Of a DNA stretch of 64,000 nucleotides, positions 8,219-17,325 are shown in pieces. This DNA comes from Clostridium sp. BSD9I1 (GTDB lineage Bacteria > Bacillota > Clostridia > Clostridiales > Clostridiaceae). The notes below the pieces were generated by a model. It saw only the letters and a list, made by a program, of their open reading frames with translations, made no database searches and was not told where the DNA came from. The first letter of the stretch is position 1; each line of letters starts with the position of its first letter. The translations under genes were made by a program, and so were the position numbers. Where the stretch lies: assembly GCF_900185645.1 (NCBI RefSeq), contig NZ_FYAM01000027.1, forward strand, positions 350,567 to 414,566. Direction: 5' to 3'.

Positions 8219-8259
8219 GTTTTATGTATGGAAACATACTAACTAGAATTTAAAATGAA

Positions 8260-8311
8260 AACCATGGATAGGTATCAGTTTCTAAAGCTGAATTATCCAT
8301 GGTTCTTTTAT
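8260..8311 (+). terminator. Intrinsic terminator of the acetyltransferase gene
   Basis: AACCATGGATA (8260-8270) pairs perfectly with TATCCATGGTT (8294-8304), followed by CTTTTATT. The stem core CATGGATA is nearly the same as in the mntH terminator at 10347. Confidence 0.85.
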
Positions 8312-8340
8312 TGAGTATTTAATATCTAATTAAATTATTC

Positions 8341-8371
8341 CAACTTACCACTTGCCACGTGGGTGGCACCT
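8341..8371 (-). repeat. Post-stop short repeat, copy 2
   Basis: Same repeat as at 3013, here on the minus strand directly behind the mntR stop (GGTGCCACCC, then CACGTGGCAAGTGG). The last codons of mntR (GCCACC) repeat its first bases, so the repeat may reach into the gene. Confidence 0.7.
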
Positions 8372-8839
8372 TTAGGTGGCATTTTTATATTCATTAAATT
8401 TAATAATCACATCAGGATTATCCTTTATAAAATTTACGTACTCCTCAAAGCATTTAATGGTTTTATCACTTAATGTGTGCTCAACTTTTTCGGTTTCAGC
8501 CAGTATTGTTTTTTCGGATACCCCTAAAACCTTTAGAAGAGCAGCAATGGTGTTATGACGTTTGATTAATGATTTTCCAAGTTTTTTTCCACTTTCCTCA
8601 AGCATTATATATCCATACTTTTCATATTTTATAAGTTTCAATTCACTGAGTTTTTGCACCATCTTAGTAGCAGATGGGGGCTGTACATTTAGTGCATCTG
8701 ATAATTCATGGATTCTTGTAAATCCAGTGTTTATAGAAAGTCTGTATATCATTTCAAGATAATCTTCCATGGATGCTGTAAGGAGATTCTCTTCTTTTTT
8801 CATATATTCATTAAAAGTATAAAATTCATTGTTATCCAT
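8372..8839 (-). CDS. mntR: Manganese-dependent transcriptional regulator, MntR/DtxR family
   Basis: A 155-residue metal-sensing repressor with an N-terminal winged helix (about residues 35-85) and a C-terminal dimerisation domain. All six MntR metal ligands are in place if the protein is aligned with an 18-residue N-terminal extension: D26 and E29 in MEDYLE, H95 in IKRHNT, and E117, E120, H121 in ETEKVEH. In MntR the first ligand is Asp and the fourth Glu, which selects Mn2+ over Fe2+. It is divergent from mntH, its expected target. The ATG is supported by GGTGAT upstream. Confidence 0.9.
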   Translation of the reverse strand: MDNNEFYTFNEYMKKEENLLTASMEDYLEMIYRLSINTGFTRIHELSDALNVQPPSATKMVQKLSELKLIKYEKYGYIMLEESGKKLGKSLIKRHNTIAALLKVLGVSEKTILAETEKVEHTLSDKTIKCFEEYVNFIKDNPDVIIKFNEYKNAT

Positions 8840-8963
8840 AATACATCACCAGCTTTATAAAATTTATATAGGTTCCCAGTAAATTATATGCAGGGATAAA
8901 TTAAAAAATTACTACCATGTAACCTTTTTATATCAATATTCATAACTTATATAGTGTAGGAAA

Positions 8964-9018
8964 GTTAGCTAAGGCTAATACTTTTAATCCTCAGTAACTG
9001 TTTGATGGTTAGCTAAAC
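8964..9018. promoter_or_regulatory. Candidate MntR operators between mntR and mntH
   Basis: The nonamer GTTAGCTAA occurs twice, at 8964-8972 and 9008-9016. The first is within TTAGC-taag-GCTAA (8965-8978), an interrupted palindrome. The second is the perfect palindrome TTAGCTAA. Both lie between the divergent genes and resemble DtxR/MntR-class half-sites. Assignment is by position and symmetry only. Confidence 0.5.
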
Positions 9019-9045
9019 TGCACCAATATATAGGAGGAGATATCC

Positions 9046-10341
9046 GTGGATAATGAAAGGGCAATAGATAAAGCAGCAAGCTTTGAATTGCATAAAGTAA
9101 GAACAAATAGTAGTTTAAATATAATAAAAAGATTTAAGCAGTTATTAAAGTTTTTAGGACCTGCGTTTATAGTGAGCGTTGCTTATGTGGACCCAGGAAA
9201 TTTTGCTGCAAATATCACTGGAGGGTCAATATTTAATTATGGTCTTGTGTGGGTTATTTTATGGAGTAACATAATGGCTATATTTTTACAGGTTATGTCT
9301 GCTAAACTAGGCATAGCTACAGGAAAAAATTTACCTCAAATGTGCAAAGAAGTATTTTCAAAGAGAGTGAATTGGCTTTTTTATATTGTAGCAGCAATTG
9401 CAGCAATGGCAACCACCATGGCTGAATTTATAGGAGCAGTACTAGGTTTTTACTTGTTATTTGGGATTCCCTTGGGGTATTCTGTTGTGTTAACTGCTGT
9501 AGTAACATTTGTAATCACATACTTACAAAAGTATGGCCAAAGGGTTGTAGAGATAGTTATTACTTTACTTATTGCGGTAATATGCGGTGCATACACTATA
9601 GAGTTATTTCTTGCAAAGCCTGATTGGACACAGGTAGCTCTTCATACATTAGTTCCTTCGCTGCCAAATGGTCAAGCGGTCTTAATCGCTGTAAGTATGC
9701 TGGGGGCTACAGTTATGCCTCATGTAATATATCTTCATTCTCAGCTTGTTCAAAGTCGTAATGAAGGAATGACATTACAAGAAAAGAAAAGGCACTTTTT
9801 CATGGAAAAGATTGATGTTGTTATAGCTATGAATATCGCATTTATTGTAAATGCTGCAATGGTAGTAATTTCTGCATCAGTATTTTTTAGCAGGGGGATG
9901 GTGGTTGATTCAATAGAAGTTGCACACAGATCTCTTGAGCCACTTTTAGGATCACTATCAAGTGGTGCATTTGCAGTTGCTTTGCTTGCTTCAGGATTTT
10001 CCTCATCATCAGTAGGGGCTATGGCTGGAGAAACTGTTATGGATGGATTTGTGGATTTTAAAATTCCTATCAACTTAAGAAGAATAATAACAATGCTTCC
10101 AGGTGCCATTGTAATACTTGCTGGAGTAAATCCCATGAAAGCATTAGTTATAAGCCAAGCTAGTCTAAGTTTTGCGCTGCCAGCAGCGATAATACCTATG
10201 ATAATTATTACAAGTAATAAAAAACTCATGGGCGAATTTGTAAATAAATCTTGGATAAAGGTAGTTGGCTGGGCAATTGCTTCAACAATTATTGCATTGA
10301 ATGTGGTGCTTTTATACTTAACCTTCACTGGAAATGTATAA
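9046..10341 (+). CDS. mntH: Manganese/divalent cation importer, NRAMP family
   Basis: A 431-residue proton-coupled Mn2+ importer with about eleven membrane helices. The two unwound metal-binding segments are present: VDPGNFA near residues 48-54 in helix 1 and MPHVIYLHS near 224-232 in helix 6. The N-terminus has a soluble stretch of about 35 residues. The start is GTG at 9046 behind TAGGAGGAG. It is divergent from mntR with operator-like palindromes between, so Mn-dependent repression is likely. Together with the riboswitch-controlled exporter at 3374 it gives opposing import and export within 6 kb. Confidence 0.94.
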   Translation: MDNERAIDKAASFELHKVRTNSSLNIIKRFKQLLKFLGPAFIVSVAYVDPGNFAANITGGSIFNYGLVWVILWSNIMAIFLQVMSAKLGIATGKNLPQMCKEVFSKRVNWLFYIVAAIAAMATTMAEFIGAVLGFYLLFGIPLGYSVVLTAVVTFVITYLQKYGQRVVEIVITLLIAVICGAYTIELFLAKPDWTQVALHTLVPSLPNGQAVLIAVSMLGATVMPHVIYLHSQLVQSRNEGMTLQEKKRHFFMEKIDVVIAMNIAFIVNAAMVVISASVFFSRGMVVDSIEVAHRSLEPLLGSLSSGAFAVALLASGFSSSSVGAMAGETVMDGFVDFKIPINLRRIITMLPGAIVILAGVNPMKALVISQASLSFALPAAIIPMIIITSNKKLMGEFVNKSWIKVVGWAIASTIIALNVVLLYLTFTGNV

Positions 10342-10397
10342 AAAAAGTCATGGATAAACATAAGTTTTAATACTGAATTATCCATGACCTTTTTATT
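10341..10397 (+). terminator. Intrinsic terminator of mntH
   Basis: GTCATGGATAA (10347-10357) pairs perfectly over 11 bp with TTATCCATGAC (10378-10388). It is flanked by A6 and CTTTTTATTT, so it can act on both strands. It starts at the mntH stop codon. Confidence 0.9.
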
Positions 10398-10421
10398 TAG
10401 GGAGGAGTTATTTTTAACGTT

Positions 10422-10450
10422 AACTTGCCACTTGTCACGTGGGTGGCACT
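10422..10450 (-). repeat. Post-stop short repeat, copy 3
   Basis: Minus-strand copy (AAGTGCCACCCACGTG, then ACAAGTGGCAAGTT) nine bases behind the stop of the large CWB2 gene. Read on the plus strand it is a hairpin followed by CTTTTCTTTTTT, so here it could also stop plus-strand transcripts that pass the mntH terminator. Confidence 0.7.
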
Positions 10451-10458
10451 TTTCTTTT

Positions 10459-12936
10459 TTACCATTCACCAAACCAAGCTATGGCTTCATAATGGGCAGG
10501 GGAGTCTAGGGCTTCTGTGGATGAAAATTTAATATAGTAAGTTCCTTTAGGAAGTTCAATTGAAATTCCTGCTGATCCAGTATCTAAATCTACAGGAGAA
10601 GTAGCAAGTATTTTACCGCTGCTGTCCATTATAGATACTGATGTTTGAACTCGTCCCAATGGTATATCTACAAATATATTTAAATTTTGAAGCTTAGTAT
10701 TGGTTACTTTATATAAGTCATCATCCTTAGGTTTTAAGTAACCGGAGATTAAAGGAGAATAATTTATATTTTCATTAGGTGTATAAGACTGTGCAAAGAA
10801 CAAGGAATCATTGGGTTCTTTATCAAGGATATAAGAACCTAAAAATGGTACATCCACACTTTCATCTAACTTCATTTGTCTAAGAGTATAGTTTTGAGAA
10901 TCTTGGTCAAAAGACTGATAAAAAATCCATTCACCCATTGGAGTAATTCCATCTGCTAGATTATATGACAGCTGAGTTAAATCAGAGCCATCTGTACGCA
11001 CTCTACGTAAACCACCACCAGGAGTGTCTGCAGAAAAATAAATCCATCCATCATATACATTAAGAGTATCAAATGTCCGCGCATTAAGTGAGGTATCATT
11101 TAAGCCATCCGCAGTCATCTTATGAATACGATTATCACGTTGGCTCTCATAGTAAATCCAACCGTCTTCAACATCAAAAATACCAACACCATAATCTAAC
11201 ATTTTTATTTTATTTGTTCCATCAAGGTTCATTTTATATAAGAAGTGATTATCTATTTGGCTGATATAATATAGGTAACCATCTTCTACAATCATTTTAG
11301 AAGCTAGCTCATCACCAATCTTAACTTTAGATGAGCCATCAACCTTACATTTATAAAAGGCAGAGTTATATCTTTGTCCATAGCTGTAATAGATATCATC
11401 GCCTACAACAAGAAGACTATATATGGATTCATTTACTATTTGTGTTTTTTCTGAGCCGTCTAATTTCATTTTATAAATTTTTTTCCCATCAGATAAATTT
11501 CTATAATAAATCCAATCATGTACTATGTTTATTTGGTCAATTTTATCGTCACTTATCTTTGTTAGGTTTGTGCCATTATAGCTGAGCTTGTATAACTTAT
11601 CGTTATCAAAATAAGCAGTAAAATAAATATTGCCCTTGTAATATGCAAGCTGTCCACCGTTTGTAAGATTTCCATATACACTTCCTGTTTCTTCAACAAC
11701 TTTTACGGTAAGTTTTATCTTCTTGTCCCAGCCATCAATAGTTCCATAAATAATGTGAGTTCCAGCAGTGGAAGTATCCAGAGAGTCTTCTTCCCATTTA
11801 ACGGGAACAAGTTTTTTAGCTATACTATAGCTTAATATGTTGCTAGGTGCACCATCATACATTACTAACACATTAGAGGGAAATGTATAATCTTCTCCTA
11901 TAAATGCCATGTCTGAAATGTCATCTGCTTTAGTTATAATAAAAGTTTTTACCTCATCTTTTATTGTATTTTTTAAGGAATCACTAATAGCTCCTGTACC
12001 ACCAATGATACTTATATTTTTAGTGCTTTGAAGACTTAAATAAGATTTTGTTATTTGCGGAAGAGTGCTGTCTACTAATACAATTGGTGCATCTTTTGAA
12101 GCAGCTAAAGCACTTCCTGATAGGGCATCTGGAAAGTTCTTACCTGAAGCCACATACAAATTAGTGAAATCAATTTTACCTTGGAATTCTTTAAGTATAG
12201 AGATATTAGTATCAAATCTATTTAGTCCGCTTAGTCTTTTAGCATTTGTTAATGATGATTGTACACTTTCGCCTATAGAGCCTGTTCCACCAATAATATA
12301 AGAAACGGGAATATTCTTATCCTTAATAAAGGCGCTTACTTTGTCAGGTAATTTGCTTTGGCTAGATAACAAAATTGGCATTTGCATTTTTGCTGCAATA
12401 GGAGCCATGCTTAATGCATCAGGAAAGTTTTCACTGGATGCCACAGCAATTCCATTTTCTGTACCAAGCATTTCAGCTATTTTCACCGAAGTTTCATAGC
12501 GATCCTTTCCAGAGAGTCTAGTTGTAGTTATATTAAGTGTCTTTAATTGCTCTTCAATATTTGGAGAAACAACTCCTGTACCACCAACGATATAGACATT
12601 TTTAACCTCTAAATCTTTAAGTGATTTTAAAGCATCAAGGCTTAAGCCATTTTTGGAAGTTAAAAATATAGGAGCGTTTTTACTTTTGGCTAAAGGAGTT
12701 GCACAAAGGGCATCAGGGAATGCCTCTCCACTTGCAATTACGGCATAAGAAGATTTAGTCCAGCCTTTTTTAATAATTGATAAATTTGTGCTGTACCTAT
12801 CTTGCCCATATAATCTATCTACGGATGGAGTCGCTGCATGGACATTTGTAGATAAAAGGTAAGATGAGGTAAGAGTTGTACAAATAGAAAGCACTAAAAC
12901 AGCTAAGAGTTTTCCTTTGGTCACGATTACATTCAA
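10459..12936 (-). CDS. Secreted cell-wall protein: three CWB2 repeats, propeller-like domain, PPC-like domain
   Basis: An 825-residue surface protein. A signal peptide ends at VHAA near residue 35. Three CWB2 repeats (about residues 40-335) follow; each has the LSGKDRYETSV-type start, a FPDAL-x-A motif and a VYIVGGTG-type end. CWB2 trimers bind anionic wall polymers. A short Ig-like stretch follows, then about 430-700 holds repeated units of the form IYYS...KMKLDGS, as in DUF5050-type beta-propellers. The last 110 residues (KEPNDS...PKGTYYIKFSS) resemble a PPC domain. The ligand is unknown. The ATG follows AAAGGA at short spacing; a GTG four codons later is possible. Confidence 0.88.
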   Translation of the reverse strand: MNVIVTKGKLLAVLVLSICTTLTSSYLLSTNVHAATPSVDRLYGQDRYSTNLSIIKKGWTKSSYAVIASGEAFPDALCATPLAKSKNAPIFLTSKNGLSLDALKSLKDLEVKNVYIVGGTGVVSPNIEEQLKTLNITTTRLSGKDRYETSVKIAEMLGTENGIAVASSENFPDALSMAPIAAKMQMPILLSSQSKLPDKVSAFIKDKNIPVSYIIGGTGSIGESVQSSLTNAKRLSGLNRFDTNISILKEFQGKIDFTNLYVASGKNFPDALSGSALAASKDAPIVLVDSTLPQITKSYLSLQSTKNISIIGGTGAISDSLKNTIKDEVKTFIITKADDISDMAFIGEDYTFPSNVLVMYDGAPSNILSYSIAKKLVPVKWEEDSLDTSTAGTHIIYGTIDGWDKKIKLTVKVVEETGSVYGNLTNGGQLAYYKGNIYFTAYFDNDKLYKLSYNGTNLTKISDDKIDQINIVHDWIYYRNLSDGKKIYKMKLDGSEKTQIVNESIYSLLVVGDDIYYSYGQRYNSAFYKCKVDGSSKVKIGDELASKMIVEDGYLYYISQIDNHFLYKMNLDGTNKIKMLDYGVGIFDVEDGWIYYESQRDNRIHKMTADGLNDTSLNARTFDTLNVYDGWIYFSADTPGGGLRRVRTDGSDLTQLSYNLADGITPMGEWIFYQSFDQDSQNYTLRQMKLDESVDVPFLGSYILDKEPNDSLFFAQSYTPNENINYSPLISGYLKPKDDDLYKVTNTKLQNLNIFVDIPLGRVQTSVSIMDSSGKILATSPVDLDTGSAGISIELPKGTYYIKFSSTEALDSPAHYEAIAWFGEW

Positions 12937-13114
12937 TCCTTTCGTTGTTAATATTTTTTATGATGAATAAAAAGTAAAGAGAAATTTCATAGTAGTGAGT
13001 TTTTTTCTCTTGCAACTTAATTTAATAAAATGATAACATGGGTTTGGTAATAAGTTAACAGTTAATATATGGTATATGTAAAAGGTTTGGTATAAATTAA
13101 CTATGAAATACAAT

Positions 13115-13145
13115 ATAAAAAAGGACTTTGCATCACAAAGTCCTT
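13115..13145 (-). terminator. Intrinsic terminator of the FtsH-like gene
   Basis: AAGGACTTTG (13121-13130) pairs perfectly with CAAAGTCCTT (13136-13145) around a 5-base loop. On the minus strand the stem is followed by TTTTTT. Confidence 0.85.
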
Positions 13146-13149
13146 CTCT

Positions 13150-13178
13150 AACTTGCCACTTGTCACGTGGGTGGCACT
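13150..13178 (-). repeat. Post-stop short repeat, copy 4
   Basis: Minus-strand copy beginning AAGTGCCACCCACGTG directly at the stop codon of the FtsH-like gene, between the stop and the terminator at 13115-13145. It is nearly identical to the copy at 10422. Confidence 0.72.
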
Positions 13179-14921
13179 TTACAATTTGTTCACGATTTCC
13201 ATTAGTTTTTCATTGTGAATAGTTTCTTTTTCTAAAAGTTCTTGAGTTATAGCTTCTAAAAGATCTCTTTCTTTTAATAAAAGAGCCTTTGTTTCTTCAT
13301 ATAGTGAATCGATTAATTCCTTACATTCATTAACTAAGTCTGCTTGTTTTGCATTTGCTTCACCTAGGGCTTCTATGCTTAAAAGGCCTAGGGATTTTCC
13401 CATACCGTATGCACCAAGCATGTGATATGCAATGTTTGTACATTGTTTTAAATCGTGGCTAGCTCCTGTTGTGATGTTGTCTTCACCAAATATTATTTCC
13501 TCAGCAGCACGTCCACCAAGAAGCATCATTATTCTTCTCTTTAAATAGGTTTTATCTTGATATAGCTTGTCCTCAGGAATTGTCATTGTATATCCACCAG
13601 CACCCTTTGTGCTTGGGATTATTGTTATCTTAGATACTTTTTCATTAGGCAGCATCTTAAGTCCTACAAGAGCATGTCCTGTTTCGTGATAAGCTGTAAC
13701 TTTTCTGTCCTTTTCAGTTATATAATCTCTGTCTTGTTTTTCATGTCCTGCTATAACTATTGAAAATGCTTTGTCCATGTGGATGTTTTCAATTGCTTCT
13801 GCTTCATCTTTACAAGCAAGTATTGCAGCTTCATTTACAAGACTTTCAAGTTTAGCTCCAGAAAAGCCAGATGTCTTTTGTGCCCATTCGTGTACTGTGA
13901 TATTTCCAACGGGTTTATTTTTTAAATGAAGATTTAATATCTTTTCACGAGCAGATATATCTGGCAGCATAATTTCTATGTGTCTATCAAATCTACCTGG
14001 TCTTAAAAGTGCTTCATCTAATATATCCAGTCTATTTGTTGCTGCCATGATGATTATGCCTTCCTTTTCATTAAAGCCTGACATTTCAGTAAGAAGCGCA
14101 TTTAATGTTTGATCTTTTTCATCAGAGCCACCAGCTTTTCCACCATCTCTTTTCTTACCTATTGCATCTATTTCATCAATAAATATTACGGCTTTACCAT
14201 TTTGTCTTGCCTTCTTAAATAATTGCCTTACTCTACTTGCACCAACACCTACATAAACTTGAACGAAGTCAGAACCTGACATTGCATAAAAAGGAACTCC
14301 AGCTTCTCCAGCAACAGCCTTTGCAAGCAATGTTTTACCTGTACCTGGATCCCCGTAAAGTATAACTCCCTTAGGCATTCTAGCGCCATAAGCTGCATAC
14401 TTTTCAGGATTTTTTAAGAAATCCACTACATCTTTAACACTTTCCTTTGCTTCTTCATTTCCTGCAACATTTTCAAAAGTGAAAGGTGTGTCTTCTAGTG
14501 CAGATGTTTCAAGTTTGTCCACACTAAGTAGTCCTTTATTTGATAAACCAGATTTTTTAGCCATTACAAATACTAAAGAGATAATTGATACTAAAAAAGC
14601 TGAACCAAATATTACAGAACTTTTTTCTGTAGGAGAGTACTCTAAAACTTTAACTCCTTCTTTTAAAAGAACTTCCTTAAATGTGTCTATACGAGGGTTG
14701 TCTGTTTCATAAGATGTTCCATCACTTAATACAACCTTAAGCTGAGGAGTTGGGGATAAGTAAACTTTACTTATTTTATGAGAGTTTAAATCCTTTAAGA
14801 AGTTTACGTAAGATTTATTTTCAGTAGTTTTGAAACCAATTTGAGATGTTATAAGTAGCACTAAAGATAGTGCAGCAGTTATCAATGGTAATAAAAAGGG
14901 TTTTTTCTTCATCATATTCAT
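13179..14921 (-). CDS. FtsH-family membrane AAA+ zinc protease
   Basis: A membrane-anchored ATP-dependent protease of 580 residues. It has a hydrophobic helix at about 9-29, an extracytoplasmic segment to about 100, and a second helix at about 103-121. The AAA+ module has Walker A GDPGTGKT (190-197), pore loop FVQVYVG (219-225), Walker B VIFIDEID (245-252) and the arginine-finger RPGRFDRH region (307-314). The protease has HETGH at 412-416 and a distal TTGASHDLKQ that should give the third zinc ligand. The pore loop and the DEKDQTLN segment differ from housekeeping FtsH, and it is shorter than the usual 600-650, so it may be a second FtsH paralogue. Start ATG behind GGAGGT. Confidence 0.88.
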   Translation of the reverse strand: MNMMKKKPFLLPLITAALSLVLLITSQIGFKTTENKSYVNFLKDLNSHKISKVYLSPTPQLKVVLSDGTSYETDNPRIDTFKEVLLKEGVKVLEYSPTEKSSVIFGSAFLVSIISLVFVMAKKSGLSNKGLLSVDKLETSALEDTPFTFENVAGNEEAKESVKDVVDFLKNPEKYAAYGARMPKGVILYGDPGTGKTLLAKAVAGEAGVPFYAMSGSDFVQVYVGVGASRVRQLFKKARQNGKAVIFIDEIDAIGKKRDGGKAGGSDEKDQTLNALLTEMSGFNEKEGIIIMAATNRLDILDEALLRPGRFDRHIEIMLPDISAREKILNLHLKNKPVGNITVHEWAQKTSGFSGAKLESLVNEAAILACKDEAEAIENIHMDKAFSIVIAGHEKQDRDYITEKDRKVTAYHETGHALVGLKMLPNEKVSKITIIPSTKGAGGYTMTIPEDKLYQDKTYLKRRIMMLLGGRAAEEIIFGEDNITTGASHDLKQCTNIAYHMLGAYGMGKSLGLLSIEALGEANAKQADLVNECKELIDSLYEETKALLLKERDLLEAITQELLEKETIHNEKLMEIVNKL

Positions 14922-15051
14922 TAAGATACCTCCGATATTTCAATTATAGTTGGGAGCCATCGAACATTTATTATTCTATAATAGCTATTTGATATTGTCT
15001 AATAAATCTCATAATTTTTACTAAAGTAATTTATGGAAGCTTTCTTAGTAA

Positions 15052-15079
15052 TTGCAGAAATTTCTATTTAGGGTATAAT
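15052..15079 (+). promoter_or_regulatory. Putative promoter of the DUF1232 gene
   Basis: TTGCAG (15052-15057) and TATAAT (15074-15079) with a 16-base spacer. The start would lie about 150 bases upstream of the coding region at 15238. Confidence 0.5.
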
Positions 15080-15237
15080 CTTATATATAGTAGCTAGCAT
15101 TTTAGTAATTAATACATAGTAACTTGCCTTAAGAGATAATTACTGGGCACTTGGGAGTGCTAATTAGAAATTTAATATTATAGGTATAAATTAATGTTTT
15201 AATAGGAAATTTAAAATAGGTGAGGGAGTTGATTAAT

Positions 15238-16224
15238 ATGAAAGTAAGTTCAGTAAAGCTTACTCTTCATGAGGAAGAGATATTAAAGGGGTTAAATGAG
15301 TTCATTGATTTAGAAGGGCTAAAATTTAATAATTTAGAGGTAGGAGAACTTATAAATGTCCACGGAAGTTATAAAAAGGGGGTAGAGATCCCATTTACCG
15401 CAGTAGTTGGTCTTGGAAATGTAATAGCCAACAAGGTTAAAGTGAAAATTTTTGACGTGAAGGTTGCAAAAATCGGGGTGCTTGCTGGTATAAAAAATAT
15501 CATATTAAAGCAGGTAGGGAAGAAGACCGAGGCATATGGTGTTGAGGTTGAAGGTGACGTAATTACAGTAGATCTTGATACTATAATAAAGCTTATACCT
15601 AATGTAAATATGAAGGTGAAAAATATATCTCTTGTTCAAGGACAGATAGTAGCTGATGTAGAAGATTTAGTTTATTCTAAGGATAAGGAAACCTTAAAGC
15701 CTCAAGAAGAGAAGATAATTTATGAGATGGATAGGAAAACTACTGAGGATTCCTATACAAAATTTAGAGCAGCTGTAGATGTCAAGACTCCTGACAAATA
15801 TGAAAGCATTAAAGAATATGCAATGCTTATTCCAGATATAGCAGCACTTTTATGGAGACTTTTTAAGGATCCAAGAGTTGATTCTAAAACTAAGGCAAAG
15901 GTAGCAGCTGTGGCAGGATATCTTGCTATTCCCATTGATATATTACCAGACTTTATACCCTTTGTAGGTCAAATAGATGACATTGCAATAGCTTTTTATG
16001 GATTAAATACTATATTAAATGAAGTTCCTGAAGAAATAATACTAGAAAACTGGCAGGGAAAGGGTGATATAATTCTTATTGTAAAAAAAGGAGTAAAGAC
16101 AATTTCAAACTATGTTGGTGCAGATAAGGTAAATAAGCTTGGCTCATATATAAAAAGAGGCATGGAGAAAATGGGAAAAAAGGTTGAAATTACTCATAAC
16201 AATGTGGAGGAAAACAACGATTAG
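15238..16224 (+). CDS. DUF1232 (YkvA-like) protein with N-terminal LmeA/DUF2993-like segment
   Basis: 328 residues. The C-terminal region (about 195-270) contains the DUF1232 core: PDIAALLWRLFKDPRV, then a hydrophobic helix and IPIDILPDFIPFVGQIDD, a motif of small membrane-associated proteins of unknown function. The N-terminal half, about 190 residues with repeated beta-like stretches and no signal peptide, has no firm match; it recalls lipid-binding DUF2993-like folds, but this is only an impression. ATG at 15238 was chosen because GAGGGAG lies nine bases upstream; a GTG at 15220 precedes that signal. It is transcribed divergently from the FtsH-like gene. Confidence 0.75.
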   Translation: MKVSSVKLTLHEEEILKGLNEFIDLEGLKFNNLEVGELINVHGSYKKGVEIPFTAVVGLGNVIANKVKVKIFDVKVAKIGVLAGIKNIILKQVGKKTEAYGVEVEGDVITVDLDTIIKLIPNVNMKVKNISLVQGQIVADVEDLVYSKDKETLKPQEEKIIYEMDRKTTEDSYTKFRAAVDVKTPDKYESIKEYAMLIPDIAALLWRLFKDPRVDSKTKAKVAAVAGYLAIPIDILPDFIPFVGQIDDIAIAFYGLNTILNEVPEEIILENWQGKGDIILIVKKGVKTISNYVGADKVNKLGSYIKRGMEKMGKKVEITHNNVEENND

Positions 16225-16314
16225 CTAAGGAATATTCCTCGATAAAAGTAAAAAATTGCCGGGGAAATATGGGGAAATTACACTGTAACTTCCCCATAAG
16301 TTTCCTTAAAATTA

Positions 16315-17325
16315 TTATGAGTAAAATCCATATCCGTTTTTACCAGCCTTTTTTACCCTGTACATTGCAATATCAGCTTTTTTTATTAACTCGTCCATTT
16401 CAAATCCGTCTTTGGAGTAAATTGAAATACCTATGCTTACACCAATGGTAAATTCATGATTTTTAATATATATCTTTTCGTTTATCACCTCAATAACGCG
16501 CGAAGCAATTATTTTAAGTATTATATCATCAACTATATAAGGTATTAAAATAACGAATTCATCTCCACCTATTCTGGCCACAGTATCAATATTTCTTACG
16601 CTTTTTGTAAGACGGTTACTAATTTCCTTGAGAACTTCATCACCAACATCATGTCCAAAATTATCGTTTACAAGTTTAAATCCATCTAAATCCAAAAATA
16701 AAATTCCAAGCATGAAGTTGCTGCTGTCATATTTTTTTAGATAATCATCAAATAAGGATAATAAGTAGCATCTATTTACAAGTCCAGTCAATTTATCCGT
16801 ATAGGACAGCTTGTATAAATGTTTGGTAAGTGTTTCTTCGTCTTCTAAGCGAGCATGAAGAAGTTCGAAGGTTCTTAAAATAATGTATACATAGTAAAGC
16901 ATGATGAAAAAACCAATTACATTTAGGAAGATTATTATCTCATTTATAAGTACAGCTATTTCGAAAAATTTTATTATGAGGCTTCCAAGGGTTACTACAT
17001 ATAAATAAGTTACAATAGCTATAGAATTAGCCATAAAGTCTTTTTTTAAGTTTTTACGTGTTTCAAAAATGCGCCTAATAAATAAAAGAGTAAGCTGCAA
17101 TATGTTTGCAATTGATGCTCTAATAATAATAAGTTCATAGTTTATCTTTTCTGCCCAATTTAGTCCCAGAAAGTGATTAGTTCTTCCGATTAAAAGTAAA
17201 TGTACCAGCAAACAAATAAATCCTATAGATAATAATGTATTAAAAATTAATGTGATGATAAGACTTCTATTTTCAGTAATACATACTTTTTTAAACAATA
17301 ATTTCTCTTTAATTTTAATGAGCAT
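16315..17325 (-). CDS. Membrane-bound diguanylate cyclase
   Basis: Makes c-di-GMP from two GTP. The N-terminal 165 residues hold about five to six hydrophobic helices without a recognised sensor family. The GGDEF domain fills about residues 175-335, with an intact RIGGDEF active site near residue 252 and the product-inhibition site RNID five residues upstream, so it is probably active and feedback-controlled. ATG at 17325 follows AAAGGTG at eight bases; the GTG at 17334 lies in that signal. It converges on the DUF1232 gene. No EAL domain is attached. Confidence 0.9.
   Translation of the reverse strand: MLIKIKEKLLFKKVCITENRSLIITLIFNTLLSIGFICLLVHLLLIGRTNHFLGLNWAEKINYELIIIRASIANILQLTLLFIRRIFETRKNLKKDFMANSIAIVTYLYVVTLGSLIIKFFEIAVLINEIIIFLNVIGFFIMLYYVYIILRTFELLHARLEDEETLTKHLYKLSYTDKLTGLVNRCYLLSLFDDYLKKYDSSNFMLGILFLDLDGFKLVNDNFGHDVGDEVLKEISNRLTKSVRNIDTVARIGGDEFVILIPYIVDDIILKIIASRVIEVINEKIYIKNHEFTIGVSIGISIYSKDGFEMDELIKKADIAMYRVKKAGKNGYGFYS

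Noticed and set aside
9750..10472. 240-residue minus-strand frame opposite mntH
   Set aside because: Shadow of a membrane protein gene. It crosses the mntH terminator, and the plus strand has clear NRAMP motifs.
12815..13015. 66-residue minus-strand frame at the start of the large CWB2 gene
   Set aside because: Overlaps the signal-peptide region in another frame and lacks a ribosome-binding site.
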